A stretch of 64,000 bases of DNA from Sympetrum striolatum. Taxonomy: Eukaryota > Arthropoda > Insecta > Odonata > Libellulidae. The notes beneath the pieces were generated by a model. It was not told the DNA's origin. It saw only the letters and a list, made by a program, of their open reading frames with translations, and did not search any database. Positions 53,170 to 63,855 of this stretch are shown piece by piece. The translations under genes were made by a program, and so were the position numbers. Each line of letters begins with the position of its first letter. Position 1 is the stretch's first letter. Location: positions 68,142,841 to 68,206,840 of the forward strand of contig OX388349.1 of the NCBI GenBank assembly GCA_947579665.1, given 5' to 3'.

Positions 53170-53980
53170 ACGATGAAACTAAAGAATATAATCCTCTCAG
53201 CTAACCTTCCTGATTTCAACCACCATCTCCGAAATGAATCTCCCGGAAAACCTTCCATCAAGACGAATCCTACTCCGGACAATCCTAATCACGTATCAAT
53301 AACGCAAAGAGACACGGATCCAATGGAGCAAACGACCCCTTCTACCCGCGCATCGATCCCGCGTTAACCGAATCCGAAACGGGGATCTTCATCCGCGGAT
53401 TAATCTGGACTTACCGGTTCGGAGGGGAGGAAAAAGATAACAAAATAAGAAGAATTGGTACGCGACTACACAGAAGTAGATGGGTCGATGAGAGCGGGAA
53501 CACTCTCGGAGAGGGAAGCTGCGGAGGACGAAATAGTAAAAAAACACAGGTAGACAACGTGAGACCAAAAGTGAAATACGTACGAGCAGAAATGAAAAGT
53601 AGGCGAGGGGGTACCTTTCAAGGTAGGGGAGAGGTAAGAAAGAAGTGGCTGTGACGTCGAGAAATCTCAAAAGAGTCTCTTGACCGCCTCTGAGTATATA
53701 CGGAGGAGCTGAGGTTTCCTGAGAGGTAGGGGAGGTGAAAGTACGGGGGAGGGGGGAAGAGTTTTATCCAGACGAGGACGAAGCTTCTTCTTATCCTCGT
53801 ATTTCCCATAAGATCCTACTTTAAGCTTCCGAGGAGTACGGCGAATGCCTTCAGCTGGTTAGCGAGGCCACTCCGGCGGTGCGTGAACTCCATTTTCTTC
53901 CTCATTTTTCCGCGCTCCCGCGAGTGGTCCGCTCGTGCATCAAATGATCGCCGAGGAGTAGAGGTCTGTATGTTTTCAAC
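53170..53980. other. GC-rich island, purine-biased, no recognisable product
   Basis: GC-rich with long purine runs on the plus strand, including GGGGGAGGGGGG at about 53745-53756, a possible G-quadruplex. A TATATA word at 53693 lies about 160 bp upstream of a CpG-rich patch (53860-53960). Frames of 93 codons or fewer have no domain. It could be a promoter and 5' exon, but the evidence is compositional only. Confidence 0.35.
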
Positions 53981-55020
53981 TCCGGAAGCGAACGGTGCTA
54001 TTCAGGGGCTAAAAACGTTCAATGACGTTCTCATTCGATTTTGAAATCAAGGCACCAGAAATGTTGTTTTTTTATTCAATTCCCTACTTATGCCTTATGT
54101 AAATATGACCATGATTACGTAGATATGGGAAAAAGACGACAAGTTGTATGGTAAAATAATTATAACATGTAGCTGAATAAAAATATATCAGAAGAAAGCG
54201 TTAGTCATACTTAGAATCACAATATATTGAACAGTACCCTAAATAATATAAATCATCATATTTTACGTCATATTATACATCACATAACTCATAACCTGCA
54301 TTATACCGTATTCTGTATTATTTCATTTTTCATATCCTATATCATATTCTTTACAAAACCCAATATATTTTACGACCTTTTTTGCATTAGTCGTGTTTTT
54401 AGTGAACCAAAATGTAACTTTCATTTACATCTGTCTCTATTTTGGATGTGATTTAATTAAAGCTATCATGATACGAGCTATACTGTGTAGAGGAATTCAT
54501 CCTAAATCACATACTATTAAATTTTATGAAGGTTAAACTCATTCATCTGAGCTTAGATGGGCGTATTTCTCTCACGGAATTCTGACTAAAAGATAAAAGT
54601 AAGCGAAAAGTATACCACTCCTTAAGTTGCTTATACGTTGTGTAATCTCTTCACATCCTTTGATCGTTGCTGATTATATGCTTAAGTTTTGAGCTAAGAT
54701 TCTCATCGAATCATTTAGTGAATATATTCCTAGTGATACCCTATGGAAGCGACTTACGACATCTGACGTACGGTCAGATGTAGAGAGCAGTAAATAAAAT
54801 TATCGAAAATTTTAGGGTATTATTGATCCATTTTGAAGTGGATGAGAGAACCGAATTCACCATTTGAATTAATTAAAGTCAATTCAAATTTGAATTATGC
54901 TTAACACTGACGTATTACAAGTCACGAGAAGCTACGAAATGAAGTACGTAGGATTTTCTGATGGATGCAAATTTGCAAGACTCCCATTTTCGTCAGTTAA
55001 TCTTCATTAAAATCGAATTT
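53981..55020. other. AT-rich spacer
   Basis: Nothing recognised. Confidence 0.5.
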
Positions 55021-55690
55021 ATGATTCATCCTCCTTCAAACGCGTAAAAATAGCTCTGAGTATCTTAAGATAAGCCTCATGTATAGAAGTGGTATTACTT
55101 CACGGAAAATAATCCTCTTAGTCCCTTGACGCAGTAGGTGAATGAAACTGCGGCGTAAAATACTCCACTCGTTTACAGCCACTTCATCGTAAAGCGTTGC
55201 GCACACAAGTCGAAGGGAATTATTCACGTCGAGGGATATTCAAACGCAGATCGCAATCCTGAGTCGTAAAGAGCTCTCGGGGTAACGCTGTCCAAATTCA
55301 ACACCTAGTCAGGCTTTGCAGCAATAAGGAAACAAATGGAAGACTGGATTTTTCCGCAGGTGAAAGAAGCAACTCATGACGCGTACTACGTCTTATCCTT
55401 CTTTTTGATGCATTCAACTGCCTCTCGCCAGAGTCTGCTAAACGAACGCTGAGAAGGGTTGCGAGCATTGCATCTTGTAAAGTCTCACACCAGCAACCAT
55501 CTTACGCGTTGAGCCACTCTTTTGCAATATTTGTAACTTCCAGGTTTTCTTTCTCACTTTAATCCCATCCGTCACCATTTCAAGTATTTCCTCGCTGCAG
55601 CGTGCTTTGCTACACTCCAACGCCGCAGACGAACAGAGATCTTCCAATAATGGGAATTTATAACTCAAGGCTTCCCTTATTCAATCTATT
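55021..55690. other. Moderately GC-rich block, no recognisable product
   Basis: Two minus-strand frames (63 and 76 codons) lack domains. Nothing more can be supported. Confidence 0.35.
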
Positions 55691-56033
55691 TCATTCGCAT
55701 GTGTGAGAAGCTTAGAAGGAAAGTATTGATTCTTTCCGTGAATTTTCTAAAACTCAAGTAAATAAGCTATGCTTATGAATAGGCCCCATCAGAAGAAGTA
55801 AAAGTGGATTGAGATCTTAGCATTTGGGTTTCGAAGATTCCATTTCGGAAATTCATAAGCTCTTGTACATTTCAGATTACCAAAGCTTCCCATACATATA
55901 TTGCGAATTTAATTTTTTAACATGAAACGATACACTATGTTTAGGTTATACTAGCTAGACTAAATTATTTTAGACTTAAATAGAATCTGTAATGAAAAAT
56001 ATAAAATAACAGAAGTTTCCATATGAAATTAAC
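55691..56033. other. AT-rich spacer
   Basis: Nothing recognised. Confidence 0.5.
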
Positions 56034-56072
56034 TAACGACCGGTTTTGACTGTCGCCAGTCAACATTAGTAA
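56034..56072 (-). ncRNA. Decayed hammerhead-ribozyme-like motif
   Basis: On the minus strand: CTAATGT (a decayed CUGAUGA box), a perfect 6-bp stem II TGACTG-GCGA-CAGTCA, then AAA, self-complementary ACCGGT and C at the expected cleavage position. Mutations in the core boxes make activity unlikely. Probably a remnant of a Penelope-like terminal repeat. Confidence 0.4.
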
Positions 56073-56984
56073 ATTTCGAGTGAAAACTATTGTTATCTTA
56101 TTTGTTTCCTTATGGCGCTCCACCAAGTTAAACTAGACCAAATCGATTACATCACCCTGAAACGTTGAGAAGTAATTACGTCCTTCGAAAAATATATAAC
56201 GGTTGTAAATGAGGGAAGGAGAATCTTTGTTTTCAAAAGAAATTGTTCATGCAATGAAATGAAAATATACTGCGTATTCTAAGCTCATTTCTACTCTGCG
56301 TTACATTTTATATTCAGAACTGTATTTGTTGTAATTTCATTGCGGGGTAGGCTTGCACATCGTTTGAAATATTCAATAGTAAAATTATCCTAGGGCGTTA
56401 TGTGAGATGTGAACTGGAAGAGATGATGTATTTCCATCATAAGCGCCTCGGTGTCTTAATTTTAATCCAAACACTATTGCCATAAGTTTTAACTAGAACT
56501 GCATAAATTGTTTCACCTATCTTTGTCAGATATATCATGTATTCCTTGTGGTTGCTCAAATTTGCCAATTGCCCTAAGCAATGAAACAGGTTAGTAGTCA
56601 CAAGTCACAATATATGTATAATTCAAAAACATCAAGTAATATAATCAGAATTCAATTTATTTCAATCTATGGTCACAAATGTGCACTTTACTGCCATTAT
56701 ACAAAATGCGTTCCTGCTCAGCGGTGTGAAGGCTCAGTTATCGAAGTTGATGCACATTAAAGATTCAATTTGCAAAATCCCTCAATTTGCAAGAGGACGG
56801 GTTTTAACCTTCTAATGAATTATTATTCTACTTTGACCAATTGAAAATTCATTATATTGCGTTATTTTTAATTTGACTTATTTGAACATAGTAAACTTTT
56901 GCTTCCATTAATTTTCCATTAACGTTGAAGAGCATTACTCTGACGAAAGAGAATAAAGATTTTTATGTTTGTAATTGGGTTGAA
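56073..56984. other. AT-rich spacer
   Basis: Nothing recognised. Confidence 0.5.
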
Positions 56985-57594
56985 TTAACCCTGAAAGGTC
57001 CAACCTTTTCTTGGTTACTCCGTGGACCAAGGGAGGGTCAAAAATGGTCCACTTTTGTATTTTTTTTGGATAAATTATAATGAAACAACATCTCTTCAGC
57101 AATTACCTTTTTGGATTCTTACAATGATTTTTGTTGCTAAAACTTGCATTACTGCGATAAATATAATGAAATATTTATTTTAAAAACTCATCAAAGACGA
57201 GGATATAATAAAGCATCTTCTTAATGGTACCGGCTTTAAAGCTCTAATTCGGAAAATATGTTTGTGAATCACCGTTAGTTATGCTAATAAATCAACAAAA
57301 AGGTATAATTAAACGAAAGACTTTTAATTAATCTTAATGATTTAACATATTTGTCAAAATATACGATTCCATTTGGTTCAAAAATAGTATGTCGCAGGTT
57401 GGACCAAGGGAAGGTCATTTTGTGTCCACCGCCTATTACCGCTCTTATTACCTTACTTAAAAAAACTTTCAAAATGCATCAACATAAAGTTATCTTTAAC
57501 AACCTATATTTGAAAATGAAATGAAGTTATAAGACAGTATAACACGAAATCCATACTGAGAAAACTTTTACTAGACCACAGAGAAGGTACACAA

Positions 57595-57630
57595 GCGACC
57601 ATGGTTTCGCAGCATGGCTGCATCATCAGG
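57595..57630 (-). ncRNA. Hammerhead-ribozyme-like motif of the Penelope-like element
   Basis: On the minus strand: intact CTGATGA, a 5-bp stem II GCAGC-CAT-GCTGC, intact GAAA, then self-complementary ACCATGGT and C (type I order). One unpaired T lies between CTGATGA and stem II. Stem I pairs at only two positions, so self-cleavage as a monomer is doubtful. Known Penelope-like elements carry minimal hammerheads with very short stem III. Confidence 0.45.
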
Positions 57631-57699
57631 CAAAAGGATAGGAAAAAACTCAGAATATAAACATAAATGACAAACCAGTTGGCGAATCAGAAAGCAGTT

Positions 57700-57760
57700 A
57701 AGGTGGGAAGGGAGGGGGGAGGAAGAAGGAGTAAGTTGAGGTGGGGGAGGGAAAGGAGAC
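57700..57760 (+). repeat. G-rich tract within the Penelope-like 3' region
   Basis: GGGAAGGGAGGGGGGAGG (57705-57722) and a second GGGGGAGGG (57743-57751) could form a G-quadruplex on the plus strand. The element's own RNA would carry the C-rich complement. Confidence 0.6.
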
Positions 57761-57871
57761 AAAGGAAAGAATTCAAGTCGAACGATACAAAAACAGGAGA
57801 ACAGCAAGATACAAAGTAGCACATTAAATGAAAAGGGTAGGGGTGGAGGGAGTAAGGTGGGAAAGGATAGT

Positions 57872-58270
57872 TTACAAAATGGGAGAGGGATTGGGAAAAA
57901 GGTATTCATTGACAATATTCGAGGAAGAACCTCTTAGGATTTCAACCGTCTCTAAGGCGTCTATCTTAGCACTACGTTCACACACGTGCAACACAGTCAT
58001 GTCGAACTCACTAAAATGTCCTTTTTCCAATAAATGCTTGCTGAAATGGGAAGCGGATGGGTTTTGATGGACATAGGCACGTTTATGTTCTTGCAATCTA
58101 GTCTGAAAACATCTCGCGGTTTTCCCCACATAAAAAGCGTCACAATCATCACAATTAAGACGATACACCCCACTCCTCTTGAGTATGTCGATGGAATCTT
58201 TACAATTCACTAATAAATCTTTAAGCTTAGGACCTGTCTTGAATGCGCCCTGGAATTTATATTTATATAT
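57872..58270 (-). CDS. GIY-YIG endonuclease domain of a Penelope-like retroelement (partial)
   Basis: The frame is open from the truncation point near 58270 to the stop at 57872; a GTG at 58210 is only an internal codon, so no true start is present. Numbering from that codon, the GIY half is GVY at 14-16 and the YIG half is YVG at 27-29, with a C-x2-C pair (20, 23) between them. Arg38 and His42 follow, then a second His pair (55, 59) and an E-x2-E (87, 90) that could supply the catalytic glutamate. Upstream, FQGAFKTGPKLKDLLV is the usual linker leading into this domain in Penelope-like proteins. In a complete element this domain makes the nick that primes reverse transcription; here the reverse transcriptase is missing. 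The frame has no internal stop. Confidence 0.8.
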   Translation of the reverse strand: MYKYKFQGAFKTGPKLKDLLVNCKDSIDILKRSGVYRLNCDDCDAFYVGKTARCFQTRLQEHKRAYVHQNPSASHFSKHLLEKGHFSEFDMTVLHVCERSAKIDALETVEILRGSSSNIVNEYLFPNPSPIL

Positions 58271-58400
58271 AGTATAACACGATTAAGTTCTTAAAATATT
58301 GAAAAAGAAAAGTGGTGTACATTTTTTAACCCTCCCTTGACCGATGACTTCGAACAAAAATTGAACTTTCACTATAGGACCAACAGTTCGATAGCCTTAA

Positions 58401-58880
58401 TTCTTTCCAACTTAAGGAATTAGCTATAATTCAACTGAAATATTTGTTTTCATAAGGTAAATATAATAATGTTTCCGTAAAGGGAAAGTATCTCTGTATA
58501 AAGGTTAACATTTTATGATTTCCTTCATGCAAGCAGTGCTTATATGTTAGTGTTTTTCCAGCTTACCCCTAAATTTAGCACCTTTTGGAACGGAATTAAA
58601 TTTTTATTTCGTTTCTCATACGCCTACTTGAGTTGAGTATTATGTTTTTCTTTCTGTGTTTCTGTTGATGTAACTTTGTTAACATCTCTGGGGGAATTTC
58701 CCACATTTTGATTCGTTTCTTCGTCAGCCTTAGGTTTCGAATATGTTTCCCCACACAAAAAGTTGATTCCTCGCTCTTTCTAAATGTTTTTAATTATAAG
58801 AAAGTGACATTCAAAGTCATTTATAGATGAGATTAGCCTACTTCACAACACCAATTAAGCGGTAAATCTGCGCTAATCAA
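58401..58880. other. AT-rich spacer
   Basis: Nothing recognised. Confidence 0.5.
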
Positions 58881-59340
58881 ATATGAGCATCACCTATTTT
58901 CCTTAGATCGAATCTGGGGCGATAACAGCTCCCTTGACTATTGCCTCCAGAATTAAACACGTTAGAAAATTTCAGGGATCTCCAAAACTTCGCGAAAATT
59001 AAAGCCGTTTGCATCTCTGCCTCGTCCTTCCATTATAAAAGCCACCTCTTCCTTCTTCCTCTTCTCCTAATTTTTCCTCCCACTCAGACTTTTCTCGACA
59101 TCTTTCTTCCTGCCTTCATCCTCCCACTTCTTGTCTTTCATCCGCGCCCTTGGCGTACCGTGTTCGCGGCCTGTGGAAGGAGGAGGAGTTGGTTTGAAGG
59201 GAGCTTTCACACAGCCCTGAGGCGCTTGTACTGATGTCCCAACGGCGGGAGTTGTGGGGAGGGGCTTCGGGAAGAGGGATCCAAGTGACTTGGAGGAAGA
59301 TATGGACAAGATGATGGTTTTATTTTTTATGTGGAGCAAC
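58881..59340. other. GC-richer block with a proline-rich frame
   Basis: A 90-codon minus-strand frame (59067-59339) contains a Pro/Thr/Lys-rich stretch (PKPLPTTPAVGTSVQAP), and a 97-codon plus-strand frame overlaps it. Neither has a recognised domain. I do not call a gene, but this block would be worth comparing with transcripts. Confidence 0.3.
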
Positions 59341-59469
59341 GAGGAGATTCGTCAACAAATTCGGTGAACGTCGCGCGAGTGTATTCTTTCCGAGGTAGAA
59401 CGGACAAATTTTGTGGTTCCGGAATGATTAAACGAGAAATGAGGAATGGTTTATTTATTAACTATTCAG

Positions 59470-59645
59470 GTCCCTTCGCAAGCATCCATACGCAGATGAA
59501 TATAACGAAAGTGTGAAGAGTAACGATAGACGAACACGCTACCATTCCCAAACTGAGAAACATCCGAGTCGCCGAGACTCGAACCCGGGACTCTAGTTTG
59601 GTAAGAATTCCAACACCGAGGTCGGCTGAGTGTTAGAAAGGAACA
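59470..59645 (-). repeat. tRNA-derived SINE
   Basis: On the minus strand, ACTCAGCCGACCTCGGTGTT is a degenerate A-box region, followed by TGGAATTCTTACC and a near-perfect B box within TCCCGGGTTCGAGTCTCGGC (59570-59589). The downstream part (GACTCGGATGTTTCTCAG) is the tRNA-unrelated body, whose end is uncertain. There is no RNA-gene-like acceptor stem. Confidence 0.7.
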
Positions 59646-59946
59646 TAGTTGAGTCTAATTATTTTAATATTCTTCTTCTTAGTTGAATTTGGTTTGCTCA
59701 TGACAATCAATTTTACGAGCGAAATCTTTAACCTGGCAGCAGTAAAAAATGTAACTTATTAAGAAATAATTAATCAATCAAAGGTAATATAAATATGGTG
59801 CTGTCATAACGTTTCAATGGTTCAGAAGTATATCAGAAAGTCTAAAATTATTACCTCACTCGTTTAAATGGGGATACAATTCTTCACAAACTAATTCATT
59901 AAAATAAAATTCACAGTCTCTGGAGAAGTCTTGCGGAAATACGTCA
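59646..59946. other. AT-rich spacer
   Basis: Nothing recognised. Confidence 0.5.
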
Positions 59947-60026
59947 TGATGAAAAATAACAATTTGTACTTTTTCCACAGTATTTAATATACTGTGGAAA
60001 AGTAAAACTTGTTATATTTCATCATT
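59947..60026. repeat. Foldback, about 37-bp imperfect arms
   Basis: The left arm from ATGATGAAAAATAACAA and the right arm ending TTGTTATATTTCATCAT are inverted copies with a few mismatches and a one-base bulge. They meet around TTAAT, and the central 13 bp TTCCACAGTAT/ATACTGTGGAA are the best conserved. It may be a small palindromic MITE. Confidence 0.8.
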
Positions 60027-60480
60027 AATTCATTAAAAACGGTTGATAGTACTACAAATATACCCATTCCATTTGAACGCAGGATCACTAGATTAATTTG
60101 GCTTCGACTTGGCAGTACTTAGATACACCAAATGGTTTAAAAAGAATCAATGAAAACTATGTCAGGTTTTGCAAATTAAGAAATGCGTACGAATTTGGGG
60201 AAATATTTAACCATCCTTTTTTACGCAATGAGGATATATGTTGAAATAAAACCGTGCAAACTACTAAAGTGAATCCGCTGACGGGATACAATACCTTTAT
60301 TCCATCTCTCGCAGGATTATTTAATATTTATGTAATCATTTATAACCATGGTTATTTATAAACAAAAAATACGATTCCTAAAAGTGCCCATGAAAAATAT
60401 TAATGCACATATTTTTGTCAAAATGTGCAGTCTCGTTGTCTGTTAAAATATGAAGTAAAATGTGAGCATTAATAGACTGC
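60027..60480. other. AT-rich spacer
   Basis: Nothing recognised. Confidence 0.5.
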
Positions 60481-60860
60481 ATCAATAAAGCATCCCCTCG
60501 CCCGAGCAATGATTGCTATAAGTTGAAAATTGAATTAACCGGAGTGCATTACGGGGATTGCTTTTAAACCCTCCCCGTCATTAAGACACAATTGCTTTTC
60601 ACCTTGTTGGGATAATTTCCGGAGAGTTTTAATTGCATTCGCACAAATCTCGTTAATCAACTCGTTAATATTCAATTAACTATGGACAAATATCGATTAC
60701 GCGCCATAAAGTAGCCGACAATTGTATCACTGGCTGTAAAACAGCGTTACCTTAGAAACAAAACGAAATTAACTCGTTACCTATCCATGCACAACTCTTT
60801 GAAAACTGTATTGCGGTTCGGAACGGGAAAAATTGCCTGATCACGTGATCATGCCTAATT
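60481..60860. promoter_or_regulatory. Candidate cis-regulatory element
   Basis: A 380-bp non-coding block with dense homeodomain-type words (CAATGATTG, TGAATTAACC, CGTTAATCAACTCGTTAATA, ATCGATTA). It ends in the perfect 14-bp palindrome TGATCACGTGATCA (60838-60851), which has a CACGTG E-box centre. ORFs are absent. Binding-site clusters of this sort are common in insect enhancers, but AT-rich DNA yields homeodomain cores by chance, so this is suggestive only. Confidence 0.3.
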
Positions 60861-61300
60861 CACCTCTTCATTTCCATCTTTTAATTCTTTTATGCTTTCA
60901 TTTTCACTCCAAATCCTACAAATGAGAGCGATTCTCATCAGGACGTGGCCAATTATTCATCTTCTCAACAATTTTATGGGGATTTTTAGAAATCTAATTC
61001 TGAAATACTCTTAAGATTGCTTATATGAGGTGTGTAAATGAAGTAGTGAAACTGAAAATGTGCGTTAATTATGTTAACACTGGAGAATACTTGTTTCGAG
61101 GGGAGGTGGGTTACTAATTGGTTATTTTCCAGTACAAGTTTTTACTCCATTGAGTCATATCGTCGACTGCGGAAATATTTTTGCTAATTTCTTTTCAATT
61201 TTTATATTGCGCTCTGAAAATCAGTGATATCAATTTTAAGCAACGTTATGATATCACGTTTTGCTTCAGATTTGATCACACTGCATCACACACATATGCA
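60861..61300. other. AT-rich spacer
   Basis: Nothing recognised. Confidence 0.5.
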
Positions 61301-61303
61301 GTC

Positions 61304-61835
61304 ACATTGTCTTTTCAGGACTCGGGTTTTTAAGGTGATTAAAATCATTTTAAGAAGGGAGGGAAACTATTAAATATGAAACTGGTTTTGGAAAACCTAC
61401 AACTGCATTCATGGACGAAAATTTTGCCAAATTCCAAGATCTGGTGTATTGTGATCATCGCTTGACTATCAAAATGATGGAAGAAATGTATAATTAGAAA
61501 TACAGTTCATGAGGTACGGACAAATAAATGGGCGATGAGAAAAATCTGCGCAAAAACGATTCTGAAAAAAATATTTCCTAGGAACAAGATAACATCAGGA
61601 GGTATACGTGCCTTGACTTTTTGGACTGGATTGAAAATGCATCTAAATTTCTCAAACGTGTCGTTAGTGGTTTCTGATTTTTTATTCTCTATCTAAGATT
61701 CAAAAATAACTTCAAAAGACGTTGTTTTGGAAGAAATTGAAAGGCAGTAACAGATAAGTTGAAGAAAATTTCAATATCCGAGTTCCAGCATTGCTACTAA
61801 TTGTAAAAGAAGAGACATTTCTTAAATCTATGGCT
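61304..61835 (+). pseudogene. mariner transposase pseudogene, internally deleted
   Basis: Stop-interrupted frames read FRTRVFK, then GKPTTAFMDENFAKFQDLVY and CDHRLTIKMMEE, matching the N-terminal helix-turn-helix and linker of mariner transposases (SRTQVFRWF, GRPSTSTTDEN, RRLTIRMIAEEL). A little later ENASKFLKRVVSG matches the segment just before the first catalytic Asp (FLNRVVTGDESW), but GD is replaced by GF and a stop. Shortly after comes KKISISEFQHCY..KKRHF, which resembles the mariner C-terminus (IPKSEFQQCFEQWKKR). Roughly 130-150 residues holding the DDD catalytic core are missing. The copy cannot be active; its terminal inverted repeats were not found. Confidence 0.7.
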
Positions 61836-63527
61836 TCATACGGCTTGCTATGCATCGAAACCATGATCGTTAGTGTAGGTATTTTGTGGTTGTGTATACA
61901 TTAAAATATTAGATCAATTATTCTTTTATTTTTTTTTTATTTGGAGAAGATAATGTGGATTGTAATTTAATCGCATGAAAAATATGAAAGATAAATTTCA
62001 TAACTTCAATTACGCAGGTTGTTATTTTCCTATTTCGGTAATGCGACAACATACTATCTATACATGCATTATCCTATCCGCTATCTATTTAGAAGAATTC
62101 CTTCGGGAGGTAGTATTTCAAAGCGAGCCCATTCTCTTTAAAATGGGAGAGAGTGAAAATTTCCGCATTAACATATCGCAAGCTTGGAAGCCGAAGCTTT
62201 AGATACAAGATTCAATTTCCACCACGTCTCTTCGGCATATTTTATGCACTGATAACCAAGCAATAGGATTACGCAGGGCTTGCAGGTATCAAGTGTAACT
62301 AACAACCCTCTTTACAGGCAAAAGGTTCATTTCCATACCTACGCCACCGTTAAGATTTAGCGCGATTACACGAGGTGATGGGAAAGCGATAAAATTTTTA
62401 GGCAAAACTTTGTTGAGTTAGACACGAGAGGTTAGTTTCTACAAAGAAAATCATCCGTTTCATCCATTATTTACGATAACCCTTAATTAGCTATATTGGA
62501 CTATTTGCAGTAAATGGGACACTGGAAAAAGTTCTCGCATACATTTAAATACAGTAAGAGTATAAGTAAGAGTATATAAAGTACAGAAAGACATATAAGT
62601 AAGAATTATTTATCAAAGGGTATCTTTTATATTTAATACTACAACTCAAACTAATTTAATCTCTGCAGGAAGAATTTGTTTTGTAGAAATTCTAAATTTT
62701 TGAATCTATAATTCATGACACAATATCACTACAGTATAGTTTCTCAGAAAATCTTACAGAGCAAAGATCTTGACAGGTATTTTTAAATAAAAATTGTGGT
62801 TTATGCTTTTGGAAATTTATGTAAGAGTATCTTAGGTCACATATTTTTGTATTAATGCGGTAAAAAAGGCTTCAGATTTACCCATTTCCGCATTTGAAAT
62901 GCTGAATGAAAATTTTTATATTCGATAGTATTTAAAGATATTCTAGCTTGGTGTTTAGGTAAAATTGATTACTTTATATTTAATTTCTAGAACTATATAT
63001 ATTTAATGCTATTAAGCAATATATTTTAGAAGGGGAGCAAAACAGGGCACTATATGATAACTGTTAAAAAATTATTTCTAGTTCTACTATTTTTGTCACT
63101 GTATAATTTTAGTAATTAACACAGGGTGCGAATACTTTCCACATCTAGTTTGCCAATTCTGAATCCGTATGGGAAACGTTAATGTTCATCGTTCTTAGGT
63201 TTCCTCATTCTAACTTCCGTAATATAATTCCTGAAATTACATTTAGAATATTTTAAATCAAATGAAATTAACACTCTATAAAGCGTTAACACTGTATATA
63301 GCGAATGATAAAAAATTATAAATTTCGATTATAATATTTGCAATTTAAACTCGGTTGGACTAATTCGGTTCCAAATCTTCCTTGTAAATGCGAATACAAT
63401 GTAGTTCACTGCGGAGTAATGGTTAGATTAGCGTAAAGACTGGCATAAAAATATTCTGAAGAAGGAAAGGAAAAACCTATACATACTATTTTAACGTACA
63501 GCTTTCATACAAGCAAGCGTAACAAAA
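61836..63527. other. AT-rich spacer
   Basis: No gene. A mildly GC-richer patch at 62050-62400 has a 75-codon frame without a domain. Confidence 0.5.
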
Positions 63528-63855
63528 ATGCTCTCAAACATAGGTTGGGAATCCTTGAAAGAAAGGAGATTGGAAGCTAGGCTGCGATTGCTTAATAAAT
63601 TCAGGGAAACTACATTTTCGGAAGATACAATCGGTATCATGCAACCCCCTGTTACCTCGGTCGATCCGATAATGAGCGTAAGTTAAGAGAAATAGATGCT
63701 AGGACGAATCGTTTTAGAGATTCATTCTTTCCTCGAACAATACGTGACAATAACCGAATAAGGAAGTAATTTAGATTCAACTGGTGTTTACACCGCCTGC
63801 CATACGCCGAAAGGCGGCTTGTAGTGTATTAATGTAGATGTAGATGTATATATTA
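63528..63855 (+). pseudogene. Non-LTR retrotransposon ORF2 3' end plus 3'UTR and hexamer tail, copy 2
   Basis: The frame from 63528 reads LGWESLKERRLEARLRLLNK and continues to a stop at 63684. One frameshift later come NRFRDSFFPRTIRD and a stop. WESL..RR...RL.LL.K and FFPRTIRDWN are hallmarks of the C-terminal tail of Jockey/CR1-like ORF2 proteins. The 3'UTR has the palindromic GCCATACGCCGAAAGGCGGC near 63799-63818 and ends in TGTAGA repeats (63832-63849), the usual short-repeat tail. Tail and orientation show a plus-strand insertion. Catalytic domains are absent, so it is a 5'-truncated dead copy. Confidence 0.75.

Larger units (their letters stand above)
57536..58282 (-). mobile_element. 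Penelope-like element, 5'-truncated, with 12-bp TSD
   Basis: AGTATAACACGA flanks the insertion exactly at 57536-57547 and 58271-58282. The 723 bp in between read on the minus strand as the C-terminal endonuclease part of a Penelope-like polyprotein, a C-rich 3' untranslated region and a hammerhead-like motif. Truncation at the 5' end during target-primed reverse transcription is typical for this class. The clean duplication and intact frame suggest a fairly young insertion. Confidence 0.8.
56985..58400. mobile_element. Possible TTAA-flanked TIR element hosting a Penelope-like insertion
   Basis: TTAA occurs at 56985-56988 and 58397-58400. Inside the left end GGACCAAGGGAGGGTCAAAA (57034-57053) is mirrored by a complementary copy with mismatches at about 58310-58352 (AACCCTCCCTTGACC). 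The outermost bases match poorly, so the TIR is subterminal and decayed. After removing the nested Penelope-like insertion and one TSD copy, the body is about 670 bp. It has a piggyBac-like MITE style, but the assignment is tentative. Confidence 0.4.

Noticed and set aside
57571..57915. 114-codon minus-strand frame rich in Pro, Phe and Leu
   Set aside because: It overlaps the end of the GIY-YIG frame in another phase and translates the C-rich 3' region of the Penelope-like element. Its tail covers the hammerhead-like motif.
59067..59339. Proline-rich 90-codon frame as a real exon
   Set aside because: No domain, no clear splice sites at both ends, and a 97-codon frame on the opposite strand. 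Left as an unassigned block.
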